Below, piece after piece: positions 24,201 to 31,333 of a stretch of DNA of 64,000 nucleotides. This stretch comes from an uncultured Acholeplasmatales bacterium (GTDB lineage: Bacteria > Bacillota_I > Bacilli_A > Acholeplasmatales > Anaeroplasmataceae): assembly GCA_944324805.1 (NCBI GenBank), contig CALUXS010000001.1, positions 186,001 through 250,000 of the forward strand, given 5' to 3'. The notes under the pieces were generated by a model. The model saw only the letters and a list, made by a program, of their open reading frames with translations, was not told the DNA's origin and did not search any database. The translations under genes were made by a program, and so were the position numbers. Position 1 is the stretch's first letter, and the number at the start of each line of letters is the position of its first letter.

Positions 24201-26621
24201 TATAGAACAACTAAAGACTATTTAGTAGATAACGCTACAATTAAAGACGGAATTGTTGAAGGTGTTGATTTTAGTCAAACTAACGTTATTGATACAAATT
24301 TATTTGATGACCTAATTCCACTTCAAAATAGTGTAAATTCAATTAATGATATTAGGCCAAGTGTATTTAAGCGAAGAAGCGTCTCAGGTAAAGATAAAGA
24401 TAGAACCTTTAACTTTAATCAACTATCAAGACGTTATGCATATGTAGCTGATGGTGGAAGTTTAATTTATGATTATAGTCTTGGAGACTCTTGGACAATC
24501 ATGGCTAGAGTCTATATTGATTCATACAATGATAAACAGTATATTTTTGATTGTTTTGACTACAATGATACTTCTAATAGAGTTTCTTTATACAGAGATA
24601 GCCAAAATGCTAATGAATTATGCTTGGATTTTTTTGGCAATCGTATTAGCACAAGATTATCATTAGATAATGACAGTTGGCATGTTGTAGCTTTATCGTA
24701 TAAAGAAGTAAATAATAATGATTCATTAGACACTAAAACAATAACTTATAGAGTTTATATTGATGGTAAGTCATATGAATATGGTTCTGATACTTCACAT
24801 CATCTTAATTATCCTCGATTGCTTATTGGCAAGTCTGTTTTATACGTAAGAGGGCAATCAAATTTAGGAAGTTATAACGATTATATGCCTTTATGTGGGC
24901 AAGTCGAAATGTTGGGTATAAGACATTCATATTCTGAGATATCAACTTTAAATAGTATGGCAAATGAATTAAATGGACTTACCAAAATTAATTTATATGA
25001 TGACTTTGGTATGTTAAAGAAAAAAGAAGTTATTAATAAAAATATAGAAATTTTGTCTAATACATATTCATATAAGACAAGAAATAATGCCAAATATATT
25101 TCAAAACAAGTATCTAAAGAAGTAATTAAAACCAATGGTACTATATTAACTACCATAAATTATACATTGGATAACCTTGGTAATGTAATAGGTGTATCAG
25201 ATAGTTATTTTGGAAACCATACATATCAATATGACAGTAATGGTAACTTATCATATGCTGATGGTATTAGATATGCTTATGATTCTAATGGTAATATATT
25301 AAAAAAATATACTATTGTTCAAGAACAAGTGATAGTTAAGAAACCTGGAGATAAATTTGGTATTATTAACTATGTCGATAAGGAAACAAATGTTGTACCA
25401 TTCCAATATGATTTGATTATCAAAGATAAGTTAATTAAGTATAACAATAAGCCTATTACTTATGATTCTAATAATCCATTAAATCCTATAAGCTATGATG
25501 GTAATACATATGATTATGAGGGTAGAAGATTAATCAAATTTAATAATGTTAAATACACTTATGATCTTGAAGGAAAAAGAATCAAGAAAGATAATAATGG
25601 TAACATTACTAATTATTACTATAGCGGTGATAGATTAATAACAGAAATAAATAACTCTTATAGATTAGACTATATATATGATGAAAACAGCCAATTGATA
25701 GGATTTATTCATGATTCTAATAAATATCTATACATTAGAGATGTCTTACAAAACATTTTAGGTATCATTGACATTAATGGTAATGTAGTAGTAAAATATG
25801 ACTGCGATGCGTTTGGAAAAATAAATAATATTACAGGTTCTAAAGCAAGCACAATCGGTAAATATAATCCATTTAGATATAAAGGATATTACTATGATGA
25901 AGAATCATCAATGTATTACTGCAAATCTAGATATTATGTACCTGAATGGTGTAGATGGTTAAATGTATATACTGTTAAGGATATATTAACAACTAGGTTA
26001 TCACAATTTAATTTATTTGGTGTTAGTTATAATGACCCAATTAATGTTAAGATTGAAACGAATGATAACAAATCTATTTTTGTTGATTTAACAGTTAATG
26101 ATATTCATCATAATACATTAAACTATTCTAATCAGCATAATTTTGAGCTTAAGTCATCTATAAATACACATTCAGTGATGATGAGTAACTCTAAGAAATT
26201 ATTTGGTGGTTTTTTCGGCAAAATTATGTTTGACGTCACATATACACATACGACAATAACTAATCCATCTAATTCAACCATTTATTCTTATTCTGATTTT
26301 AGTAAAGATGGTGTTTCATATGGTGTTGGTATTAATATTACAAATGATATAAGCTTTGACACACATATTAATACCGCCAATATAGGTGTTGGTTCATCTG
26401 TAAATTTAGGTAATGTTTCTATAGGTTCTGAAATTAGCATTAAAGAAGGCATATCAATATCGGTTGGTATTAATAATGAAAATAGCTCTGATACGGCAAC
26501 TGTTAATGTAGGTTGGGGAAGTATTGCATTAGCGAGTATCGGTACAGCATTAATGCTTTCACCAGTTCCAGGAGGTAGAATTATTGGTGGATTATTATCG
26601 ATTTTTAGTTTTTGTATTTAA
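21252..26621 (+). CDS. Rhs/YD-repeat polymorphic toxin-like protein with two LamG-like domains
   Basis: 1789 residues, no signal peptide. YD-type repeats (YEYDVDGNV, YTYDELGKV, YDSNGNI) occupy about 460-800 and 1270-1540 and should form the Rhs cocoon. Two inserted beta-sandwich segments (about 816-990 with FISFWFRPTNFNG, and 1070-1230 with SWTIMARVYIDS) look like concanavalin/LamG folds and may bind glycans. The Rhs core motif NPFRYKGYYYDEE is at about 1538, followed by SRYYVPEWCRWLN and a degenerate FNLFGVSYNDPINVK in place of the usual NPVNYVDPTG. The last 190 residues are unique and beta-rich, ending in a hydrophobic WGSIALASIGTALML segment, so a membrane-acting tip is possible. Confidence 0.85.
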   Translation: MNRGLKQYNKFITKEIGSAKAYINLAKTNNNVHLVLPLIKTNGNASFDLSLIYNYQDRNVSGIFGNGIKLSLYNKLSVSGNSATIKNADGSSDSYTLGVMNNETGLKIVKNVIDAYENDYNYEVKDKYDNVMVYESLSEYPKTINKANGDKYNLDFISATKTITNNYNEKVRFNQTNGKVTSIIYSLNNTDYININLTYNGDKLSTITYKEFGKEVAKTLISYSDTLITVKDNTTKVGLKCEITNNLVTKISDLYNEVAQLKYELSYLSSYTTKVYNLMTKLNSYVIFRESDSMPLSKIDDFGNVKTLEYNASKQLKEASNGINIKDTTNNILGSTDVGKFSNNGLTKTNITINNEVVNKHITNAYKFSGTGKLSKNIYNDSIDTDTYALVAILKLISGSASIKLGNQTKELKVSSDYQVVIVGYTETSSSNSINVEFDLTNASLEIGFVMVLKKEFGNFYEYDVDGNVEKVITGSTSNDITYDSSNKPKETLGKDSTNYKISYDSNDNVKEISSAYGVKITNTYDSSYKNNLIKSTTKDKNETKVLELRKTYDSNGKFVKEEYDELENKTAYTYDELGKVEQVIDALGHITNVNYYDDGNLKEIISGNMKANYTYENGRIKTITLANGSVYNFNYDDKFNVIEIKLNNVSILNYEYDEFSNLIKQKYGNEYYEFSYDNNKSITDIIYHKQNGTKTTYHYEYDACKRVKKITLDGTLLEEYTYDASGKVKEVKTNNSHVSGIYDDLGNLTIENRNVAGKYLTETYDSISRSKGSHPEIVEEIYANNSDIAISKFTYDSIYFKNYDGIVPYFKNSSSAKYKITVPYSSYHVDDSGFISFWFRPTNFNGIYTLFSCKHPTSSSLIEVKLDYGDLTLEVTDDKGENHYLGKTRYRTKLNEWNFFALNFMNRNDGLGYLDVCEYNLFLNAEVVKYKKQNPRLYVSTGNNPVYCIGCSETSSSYFRGDVTAIVISKHKYITTNKVLKIYRTTKDYLVDNATIKDGIVEGVDFSQTNVIDTNLFDDLIPLQNSVNSINDIRPSVFKRRSVSGKDKDRTFNFNQLSRRYAYVADGGSLIYDYSLGDSWTIMARVYIDSYNDKQYIFDCFDYNDTSNRVSLYRDSQNANELCLDFFGNRISTRLSLDNDSWHVVALSYKEVNNNDSLDTKTITYRVYIDGKSYEYGSDTSHHLNYPRLLIGKSVLYVRGQSNLGSYNDYMPLCGQVEMLGIRHSYSEISTLNSMANELNGLTKINLYDDFGMLKKKEVINKNIEILSNTYSYKTRNNAKYISKQVSKEVIKTNGTILTTINYTLDNLGNVIGVSDSYFGNHTYQYDSNGNLSYADGIRYAYDSNGNILKKYTIVQEQVIVKKPGDKFGIINYVDKETNVVPFQYDLIIKDKLIKYNNKPITYDSNNPLNPISYDGNTYDYEGRRLIKFNNVKYTYDLEGKRIKKDNNGNITNYYYSGDRLITEINNSYRLDYIYDENSQLIGFIHDSNKYLYIRDVLQNILGIIDINGNVVVKYDCDAFGKINNITGSKASTIGKYNPFRYKGYYYDEESSMYYCKSRYYVPEWCRWLNVYTVKDILTTRLSQFNLFGVSYNDPINVKIETNDNKSIFVDLTVNDIHHNTLNYSNQHNFELKSSINTHSVMMSNSKKLFGGFFGKIMFDVTYTHTTITNPSNSTIYSYSDFSKDGVSYGVGINITNDISFDTHINTANIGVGSSVNLGNVSIGSEISIKEGISISVGINNENSSDTATVNVGWGSIALASIGTALMLSPVPGGRIIGGLLSIFSFCI

Positions 26622-26639
26622 AAATTGGAGGATACTATA

Positions 26640-27044
26640 ATGATTTTAAAAGACGATATGAGAAAAGAAAGTAAAATATTTGGATTTTTAGCAGGGCTAT
26701 TTTTAATTCTAGCTGTTGTTGGAACAATCTTTTTTAAAGATGGTGATGTAAAATTAGCTATAGTTTTTTGGTTAATATTTGCCTTTTGTATATTTGCTTT
26801 TTTATCACAATTCACTTATAAAGTAGAAGTGTATGAAGATAAAATTATAATTTCTTGGTTCATATTTATTAAGAAAGAAATTAAAGTTAAAGATATAAAA
26901 GAATTTACTTACAAAAAATATGGTGCTGGAAGATTTTATACATTTATTCTTATAGCTAATAAAAAATATAAATTTTATACTAAAAGAATGGAAGAAATAA
27001 AAGCACATTTAGAACATAATATTAATCAATCTCATATAATCTAG
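26640..27044 (+). CDS. small membrane protein with PH-like domain, putative immunity protein
   Basis: 134 residues. Two membrane helices (about 12-30 and 37-56) are followed by a soluble beta-rich domain (YKVEVYEDKIIISW...KVKDIKEFTYKK) like bacterial PH domains. TTGGAGG lies 8 bases before the ATG; the in-frame TTG at 26625 is part of that site. It sits 18 bp behind the Rhs gene, where immunity genes of polymorphic toxins usually lie, and a membrane location would fit a membrane-acting toxin tip. The immunity role is inference. Confidence 0.6.
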   Translation: MILKDDMRKESKIFGFLAGLFLILAVVGTIFFKDGDVKLAIVFWLIFAFCIFAFLSQFTYKVEVYEDKIIISWFIFIKKEIKVKDIKEFTYKKYGAGRFYTFILIANKKYKFYTKRMEEIKAHLEHNINQSHII

Positions 27045-27105
27045 TTATTAATTCATATTTAGTTACTGCTATCTGATGAGGTTTGACAGTGTTTTACAAC
27101 AATTG

Positions 27106-27128
27106 TTCAAATCTCCTCAGCTCCACCA
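27106..27128 (+). other. island right attachment site (tmRNA 3'-end fragment)
   Basis: TTCAAATCTCCTCAGCTCC followed by ACCA is a tmRNA 3' end: T-loop, acceptor strand CAGCTCC, discriminator A and CCA. Upstream sequence cannot complete a T stem, so homology begins at the T-loop. It matches the ssrA end at 8450-8472 at 19 of 23 positions. Confidence 0.68.
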
Positions 27129-27143
27129 AAGGTATTATTTATT

Positions 27144-27170
27144 CTCTAATCTTTTGATTAGAGATTTTTT
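27144..27170 (+). terminator. terminator, probably the displaced original ssrA terminator
   Basis: Stem CTCTAATC/GATTAGAG, loop TTTT, tail ATTTTTT. It lies 15 bp behind the tmRNA-like 3' fragment, just where an ssrA terminator should be. Confidence 0.82.
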
Positions 27171-27208
27171 ATTAATAAAATTAGTATAAAAAATTAAGAG
27201 AGGTTTTT

Positions 27209-27559
27209 ATGGATAAACAAATAGTAATTAATGAAATGGGGATAACATTAAAGGTAATAGGTGGCAAATATAAGCCTTTAATTTTACACTATTTATTAGA
27301 AAAAAAAGAAAGTAACTTCAGTGAAATTATGAATTATTTAAGTATTGCGCCTAGAAAAACAATAATAAGCCAGCTTAAAGAATTAGAAGAAGATAAAATT
27401 ATTGTTAAAGAAATTATTTCTAATAAGCCATATAGAGTTAAATACTATTTAAGTGAATTAGGAAAAAGTCTAGATGTTATTTTAGAAGCAATGTGTTCTT
27501 GGGGATATAAAAATAAGTCAGATAAATATGAGATTATTAACCCTCTATGTGATAGGTAA
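27209..27559 (+). CDS. HxlR-family transcriptional regulator
   Basis: A 116-residue winged helix-turn-helix protein. GGKYKPLILHYLLEKKESNF, then LSIAPRKTIISQLKELEEDKII, then KPYRVKYYLSELGKSL is the typical HxlR pattern. Family members are often redox- or aldehyde-responsive via Cys; only Cys near the C-terminus are present here. AGAGAGG precedes the ATG. The next gene is an oxidoreductase with its own promoter, separated by 66 bp with an inverted repeat, so it is the likely target. Confidence 0.88.
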   Translation: MDKQIVINEMGITLKVIGGKYKPLILHYLLEKKESNFSEIMNYLSIAPRKTIISQLKELEEDKIIVKEIISNKPYRVKYYLSELGKSLDVILEAMCSWGYKNKSDKYEIINPLCDR

Positions 27560-27603
27560 CAAAAAAGTTACTTATTGTTATAAAAAAATATTTGCTTTAT
27601 AAT
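27556..27603 (+). promoter_or_regulatory. promoter and possible HxlR operator for the aldo/keto reductase
   Basis: TTGTTA (27575-27580), a 17-bp spacer and TATAAT (27598-27603). Just upstream, GTAAC-AAAAAA-GTTAC (27556-27571) is an inverted repeat fit for a dimeric winged-helix regulator; it overlaps the hxlR-like stop codon. Confidence 0.6.
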
Positions 27604-27625
27604 TCAAATAAAAAGGAGGATTAAA

Positions 27626-28606
27626 ATGGAAAAAGTAAAGTTTGGAAATACAGGAAAATATGTTTCTAGAATAGGACTTGGAACTTGGCAACTAGGAACA
27701 AAATGGGGAGAAGCATTTAATGAAGAAGAAGGATTAAAAATTTTAGATGCTGCTAATAATCTTGGTATAAACTTTATAGATACAGCGGATATCTACAATA
27801 GTGGAAAAAGTGAACTTACTATAGGTAAGTACATGAAGGAACATAAAAATAATTTTTATGTTGTAACTAAATGTGGTAGAGCACTTAATCCGCATATTGC
27901 AAAAATGTATACACCAGAAGCAATTGAAAAGTTTGTTGATGAAAGTTTAGATAGATTGGGTTTAAAGTGTTTAGATATGATCTTATTGCATTGCCCACCA
28001 ACAGAAGTTTACGATGATGAAAAAATTTTTAAAAAGCTAGATGAACTTAAAGAAGCAGGAAAAATTGCTGCGTATGGTGTTAGTATTGAAAAAGTAAGTG
28101 AAGGTATTAAGGCAATGAAATATAATATTTCTGCCATTGAAGTTATATTCAATATGTTTCGACTAAAGCCGCTAGAAAACTTATTTCCTAAAGCTAAAGA
28201 AAAAAATATTGGTATTATTGTTCGTGTCCCACTAGCGAGTGGCCTTTTAACTGGAAAATATGATATTAATACTAAATTTGGTGAAAAAGATCATAGAAAT
28301 TATAATAGGAATGGTGAAGCATTTGATAAGGGTGAAACTTTCTCTGGTGTTGATTATGAATTAGGTTTAAAAGCAGTATCAGAACTAAAAAAACTTTTCA
28401 AAACTGATAATCTAGCACCAATTGCTTTACGTTGGATATTGATGCATGATGCTGTTAGTGTGGTTATTCCAGGAGCTAGTAAAGAAAGCCAAGTCTATGA
28501 TAATGTAAAAGCAGCTACATTTAGAGAATTAACAAAAGAAGAAATGGCTAAAGTAGAAGAAATTTACAACAAGTATATTAAAGCTAGTGTTCACAATAAT
28601 TGGTAG
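27626..28606 (+). CDS. aldo/keto reductase
   Basis: A 326-residue NAD(P)H-dependent (beta/alpha)8-barrel oxidoreductase. The catalytic tetrad is visible: Asp and Tyr in DTADIYNSG, Lys in VVTKCGR, His in LLHCPP. VVIPGASKESQV near the C-terminus binds the cofactor phosphate. It acts on aldehydes or ketones in the cytosol; the substrate cannot be told from sequence. AAAGGAGG precedes the ATG. It is flanked by the HxlR regulator and a strong terminator. Confidence 0.92.
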   Translation: MEKVKFGNTGKYVSRIGLGTWQLGTKWGEAFNEEEGLKILDAANNLGINFIDTADIYNSGKSELTIGKYMKEHKNNFYVVTKCGRALNPHIAKMYTPEAIEKFVDESLDRLGLKCLDMILLHCPPTEVYDDEKIFKKLDELKEAGKIAAYGVSIEKVSEGIKAMKYNISAIEVIFNMFRLKPLENLFPKAKEKNIGIIVRVPLASGLLTGKYDINTKFGEKDHRNYNRNGEAFDKGETFSGVDYELGLKAVSELKKLFKTDNLAPIALRWILMHDAVSVVIPGASKESQVYDNVKAATFRELTKEEMAKVEEIYNKYIKASVHNNW

Positions 28607-28640
28607 AGAAAAAGTCTATTTAATAGACTTTTTCTTTTTT
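28607..28640 (+). terminator. terminator after the aldo/keto reductase
   Basis: A near-perfect palindrome AGAAAAAGTCTATT/AATAGACTTTTTCT followed by a T-run. Confidence 0.85.
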
Positions 28641-28672
28641 ATAATTTAGTGTATTATATTAATGGTGATTTT

Positions 28673-29242
28673 ATGGATACAAAAAAATTTTTTAACGAGA
28701 TGGCCAAAACTTGGGATCAAAAAGAAATTAAAGATGAAAAATGGTTCTTAAACTTCATAAGCAAATACTGTAATTTAAAAGTTGGTGAAAAGGTATTAGA
28801 TTTAGGTTGTGGCACAGGAGTTATTTCAAAAGCAATATACGAAAATACTAAAGTACAGGTTATAGGGGTAGACATAGCCTCTGAAATGATAAAAATAGCA
28901 AGAAATAAATTGCCAAACGAAATTGCTTCCTTTATATGTTGTGATTTTTATGAATTGACAAATATGAAATTTGATGTAATTATTTGCCACAACGCATACC
29001 CACATTTTATGGATCCTAGCTTGTTTGCTAAAAAATGCTATGAATTACTTAACGATGGGGGAAGATTAATAATAATACATAGCATTTCAAGAAAAAAAAT
29101 TATAGAATGTCATGCAAGAATAAAAGATATATCAAGAATAATTAAATCTCCACAAGAAGAAGCGAAAAACTTTTTACAATATAAAGTTCTTGATTATTTC
29201 GAAAATGATAATATGTATCTTTTAGCATTGGAGAAAAGTTAA
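28673..29242 (+). CDS. class I SAM-dependent methyltransferase
   Basis: 189 residues. VLDLGCGTGVISKAI is motif I of Rossmann-fold methyltransferases, IGVDIASEMIKIAR motif II, and FDVIICHNAYPHFMDP motif IV. Substrate is unknown. The ATG at 28673 lies 6 bases after GGTGAT and is preferred over a GTG at 28649. It stands alone between a terminator and a non-coding stretch. Confidence 0.85.
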   Translation: MDTKKFFNEMAKTWDQKEIKDEKWFLNFISKYCNLKVGEKVLDLGCGTGVISKAIYENTKVQVIGVDIASEMIKIARNKLPNEIASFICCDFYELTNMKFDVIICHNAYPHFMDPSLFAKKCYELLNDGGRLIIIHSISRKKIIECHARIKDISRIIKSPQEEAKNFLQYKVLDYFENDNMYLLALEKS

Positions 29243-29639
29243 GTTCTATCATAATAAGAAAATGATTTCTTTATAAATCTAACTAAGAAATAGTAAAAAA
29301 TAATTAAAGATGTTGTAGTAGGTATACTAAAATAAAATTAAAAATATATGATTTTATCTAGAATTATCATTATTTGATGTGGTTAATAATTGATGATTTT
29401 ATACCTAATCGGAATATTATTGGTTTTAGTATTGGTATTGTACTATTTGTTTTGCTACCTTTTATAAGCGTAGGGATAAACTTGATATATAACCACATTT
29501 TGATAAACGCAGTTAGGAATAAAGGTAATGATTTGAGCATTAAAAGTAATCTCTCATAACAATAGATAAATTCTTATTTTCTGGGGTGTAATTTTTTTTA
29601 TCTAAATATATAATTTAGATGAAAGAGAGGTAGAAATTT
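29243..29639 (+). other. non-coding region with a weak membrane-peptide ORF
   Basis: About 400 bp. A 60-codon frame from ATG 29377 to 29559 encodes a hydrophobic peptide (GIVLFVLLPFISVGINLIY) but has no ribosome site. It may be a remnant of a membrane protein. The rest is AT-rich and featureless up to the promoter of the next gene. Confidence 0.4.
29601..29619 (+). promoter_or_regulatory. palindromic operator over a -10 box
   Basis: TCTAAAT-ATATA-ATTTAGA, a perfect 7-5-7 inverted repeat, covers TATAAT at 29609-29614, 21 bp before the XRE-family start. It would suit autorepression. Confidence 0.6.
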
Positions 29640-30653
29640 ATGGATACAAAAAAAATAGGTAAATTTTTAAAAGAACTTAGGGTTAAAAAGAATTTGACTC
29701 AAGAAGAGGTTGGAGATTTATTAAGTTTGTCATCTAAAACTATTTCAAGATGGGAAACGGGTATGGGGACACCAGATTTATTTACAATTACTGAAGTTGC
29801 AAAGCTTTATGAAGTATCAGTAGATGAAATTTTGGCTGGCGAAAAAAACGATAATATTGAAGATAAAGAAAAAAACAAATTTTCTCTTCCTGTAAATTTA
29901 ATTTTGTTTCTTATTTTCCTAATCTTATCCTTATTCTTTGGATTATTTTTTGGTCGTATAGTTGCTATTATAGTAGAAATATTAGGATTTGCTGGTATAA
30001 CTTGCTTCTATATTTTAAGTAAAGGAAAATCAAAATCAAATAATCAAGAAGTAAATTATGATCAAATTTTCATTGATATTTCATTTAGTTACATAATTTT
30101 AGCTGAATTATTATCTTTTTTTTATACTGAATATTCTATTTATTATTCTCAACAAAAAATAATGTTTTTAATTTTTGCTTTTGTGTCGTATTTAATTGTA
30201 AGGTTAAAAAGCCCTATTTTATCATCTTTTCAAAATAAAAAGACACAAAAGAGAATAGAAATTGCTACATATATTTTTATGTTGTATACTTTTTTATTCC
30301 TCTTTGGATTAATACATAGAAGTTTTGATTCTACATCATATAAATTTAGTTATGATTATTTTCCATCTACTTTTTTTATAATCTTTATAAATGAAAATGA
30401 GGAAAAATACGTAATTTTGTATAAAATTATTTATCTATTAATATTTTCATCAAGTAGTATAATTAATTACTTTGCAATAAAAAAAAGAAATATTATATTT
30501 TTTGTTTTTAGTGCAGTACTAGGAATATTTAGTTCATTCTTTATATTTTTTAAGAATTCCTTCGGTGACTTTAATATTTTAGGATTAATATCTTGTATTA
30601 TTTCTTTTCTTTTATTTGTATTATTGAGAAAATATAGTAAAAATATTTGCTAA
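29640..30653 (+). CDS. XRE-family regulator with multi-pass membrane domain
   Basis: 337 residues. Residues 5-62 are a helix-turn-helix (LRVKKNLTQEEVGDLLSLSS, then KTISRWETG). After a short linker, six or seven hydrophobic segments fill residues 80-335. Such fusions are common in Bacillota; they bind DNA from the membrane and may sense envelope stress, but no ligand is known for this group. GAGAGG precedes the ATG, and a palindrome lies over the promoter. A second XRE gene follows. Confidence 0.82.
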   Translation: MDTKKIGKFLKELRVKKNLTQEEVGDLLSLSSKTISRWETGMGTPDLFTITEVAKLYEVSVDEILAGEKNDNIEDKEKNKFSLPVNLILFLIFLILSLFFGLFFGRIVAIIVEILGFAGITCFYILSKGKSKSNNQEVNYDQIFIDISFSYIILAELLSFFYTEYSIYYSQQKIMFLIFAFVSYLIVRLKSPILSSFQNKKTQKRIEIATYIFMLYTFLFLFGLIHRSFDSTSYKFSYDYFPSTFFIIFINENEEKYVILYKIIYLLIFSSSSIINYFAIKKRNIIFFVFSAVLGIFSSFFIFFKNSFGDFNILGLISCIISFLLFVLLRKYSKNIC

Positions 30654-30694
30654 ATTAACAAAAATATTTGATAGAAAAAAGCAATGTTGTTATT

Positions 30695-30700
30695 TATAAT
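30695..30700 (+). promoter_or_regulatory. -10 box for the second XRE gene
   Basis: TATAAT with TTGATA 20 bp upstream (30669-30674), a longer spacer than ideal. The twin operators at 30730-30761 lie downstream of it. Confidence 0.4.
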
Positions 30701-30729
30701 AAATTAAGAGGTTATTGAAAGGAGTAATT

Positions 30730-30761
30730 ACTAATTTAGTAGTTATTGATACTAAATTAGT
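30730..30761 (+). promoter_or_regulatory. twin operator sites for an XRE regulator
   Basis: ACTAATTTAGT (30730-30740) and ACTAAATTAGT (30751-30761), each a palindrome with one central base, lie exactly 21 bp apart, two helical turns. Together they also form a 12-bp inverted repeat. This is the classic layout for cooperative repressor binding. Confidence 0.62.
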
Positions 30762-30774
30762 TAAAAGTATTAAA

Positions 30775-31224
30775 ATGGCTATAGGTAATAATTTAATGTT
30801 GGCAAGAAAGAAGAGTGGATTATCACAAGAGGAAGTCGCTAATAAATTAGGTGTGAGTAGACAAACTATTTCAAACTGGGAATTAGATGAAACGATACCA
30901 GACATATATCAAACTAAGAAACTAGCAATATTATTTAAAATTTCAATCGATGATTTAATAGATGTGTCATTTGAAGAAAAAGAGATTGAAAACACAATAA
31001 ATAGTATTAGTGAGAAACAACAAGAAAAGATAAATTGGACTAAGGTTTGGAGTAAAAAGTATCCTATTTTAGCAAAATATCAAGAGGAAGTAGAAATAAA
31101 TTATTACGCTCAATCCTTAAATGCGTTAATTAGAGATTTAGAGATAAAATATTCTTATAACAGATTAGATGCAATGCTAGTATTAAAGGATATTCTAGGT
31201 CATACATGGAATAAGAATGTATAA
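30775..31224 (+). CDS. XRE-family transcriptional regulator
   Basis: 149 residues. LARKKSGLSQEEVANKLGVS and RQTISNWELDETIPD form the Cro/CI-type DNA-binding domain (about 5-65); the rest is a helical tail of unknown role. The ATG at 30775 has no good ribosome site. AAAGGAG lies 50 bp upstream, with the twin operator between. Earlier in-frame TTG at 30715 would precede that site. The real start is therefore uncertain. It is probably autoregulated. Confidence 0.78.
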   Translation: MAIGNNLMLARKKSGLSQEEVANKLGVSRQTISNWELDETIPDIYQTKKLAILFKISIDDLIDVSFEEKEIENTINSISEKQQEKINWTKVWSKKYPILAKYQEEVEINYYAQSLNALIRDLEIKYSYNRLDAMLVLKDILGHTWNKNV

Positions 31225-31248
31225 TATAAAACTTTAAATATTATATTG

Positions 31249-31285
31249 AAAAGCTAGAAAAAGTGATAATATTTTCTGGCTTTTT
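31249..31285 (+). terminator. terminator before fbp
   Basis: A 13-bp stem AAAAGCTAGAAAA/TTTTCTGGCTTTT (one G-U) with a 10-nt loop and T-run. Confidence 0.8.
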
Positions 31286-31308
31286 CTATTTATGGGGCTA
31301 TTAAAATT

Positions 31309-31317
31309 TGATATAAT
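31309..31317 (+). promoter_or_regulatory. extended -10 promoter for fbp
   Basis: TGATATAAT, 17 bp before the fbp ATG. No clear -35. Confidence 0.55.
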
Positions 31318-31333
31318 TATTAAGGGTGATACT

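Larger units (their letters stand above)
8473..27128. mobile_element. genomic island integrated at ssrA
   Basis: About 18.7 kb between the ssrA 3' end and a second tmRNA-like 3' end that is followed directly by an intrinsic terminator. It carries IS1182- and IS110-family elements, a broken tyrosine recombinase, a LytTR regulator remnant, a tRNA-Trp fragment, an ABC-3C conflict system and an Rhs toxin cassette with a holin. Neighbours on both sides are ordinary chromosomal genes. The recombinase is decayed and IS elements have intervened, so the island is probably fixed. It may be composite, because the tRNA-Trp fragment suggests a second integration. The island call is inference from layout. 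Confidence 0.7.

Noticed and set aside
24469-24666. Hydrophobic 65-codon frame inside the Rhs gene
   Set aside because: An out-of-frame shadow of the long gene, without a start signal.
18114-27044. Complete prophage
   Set aside because: A holin-like and a sigma-like gene occur, but no terminase, portal, capsid, tail or endolysin gene.
27106-27128. Complete tRNA or second ssrA gene
   Set aside because: Only the T-loop to CCA part is present; no T-stem partner or 5' half lies upstream.
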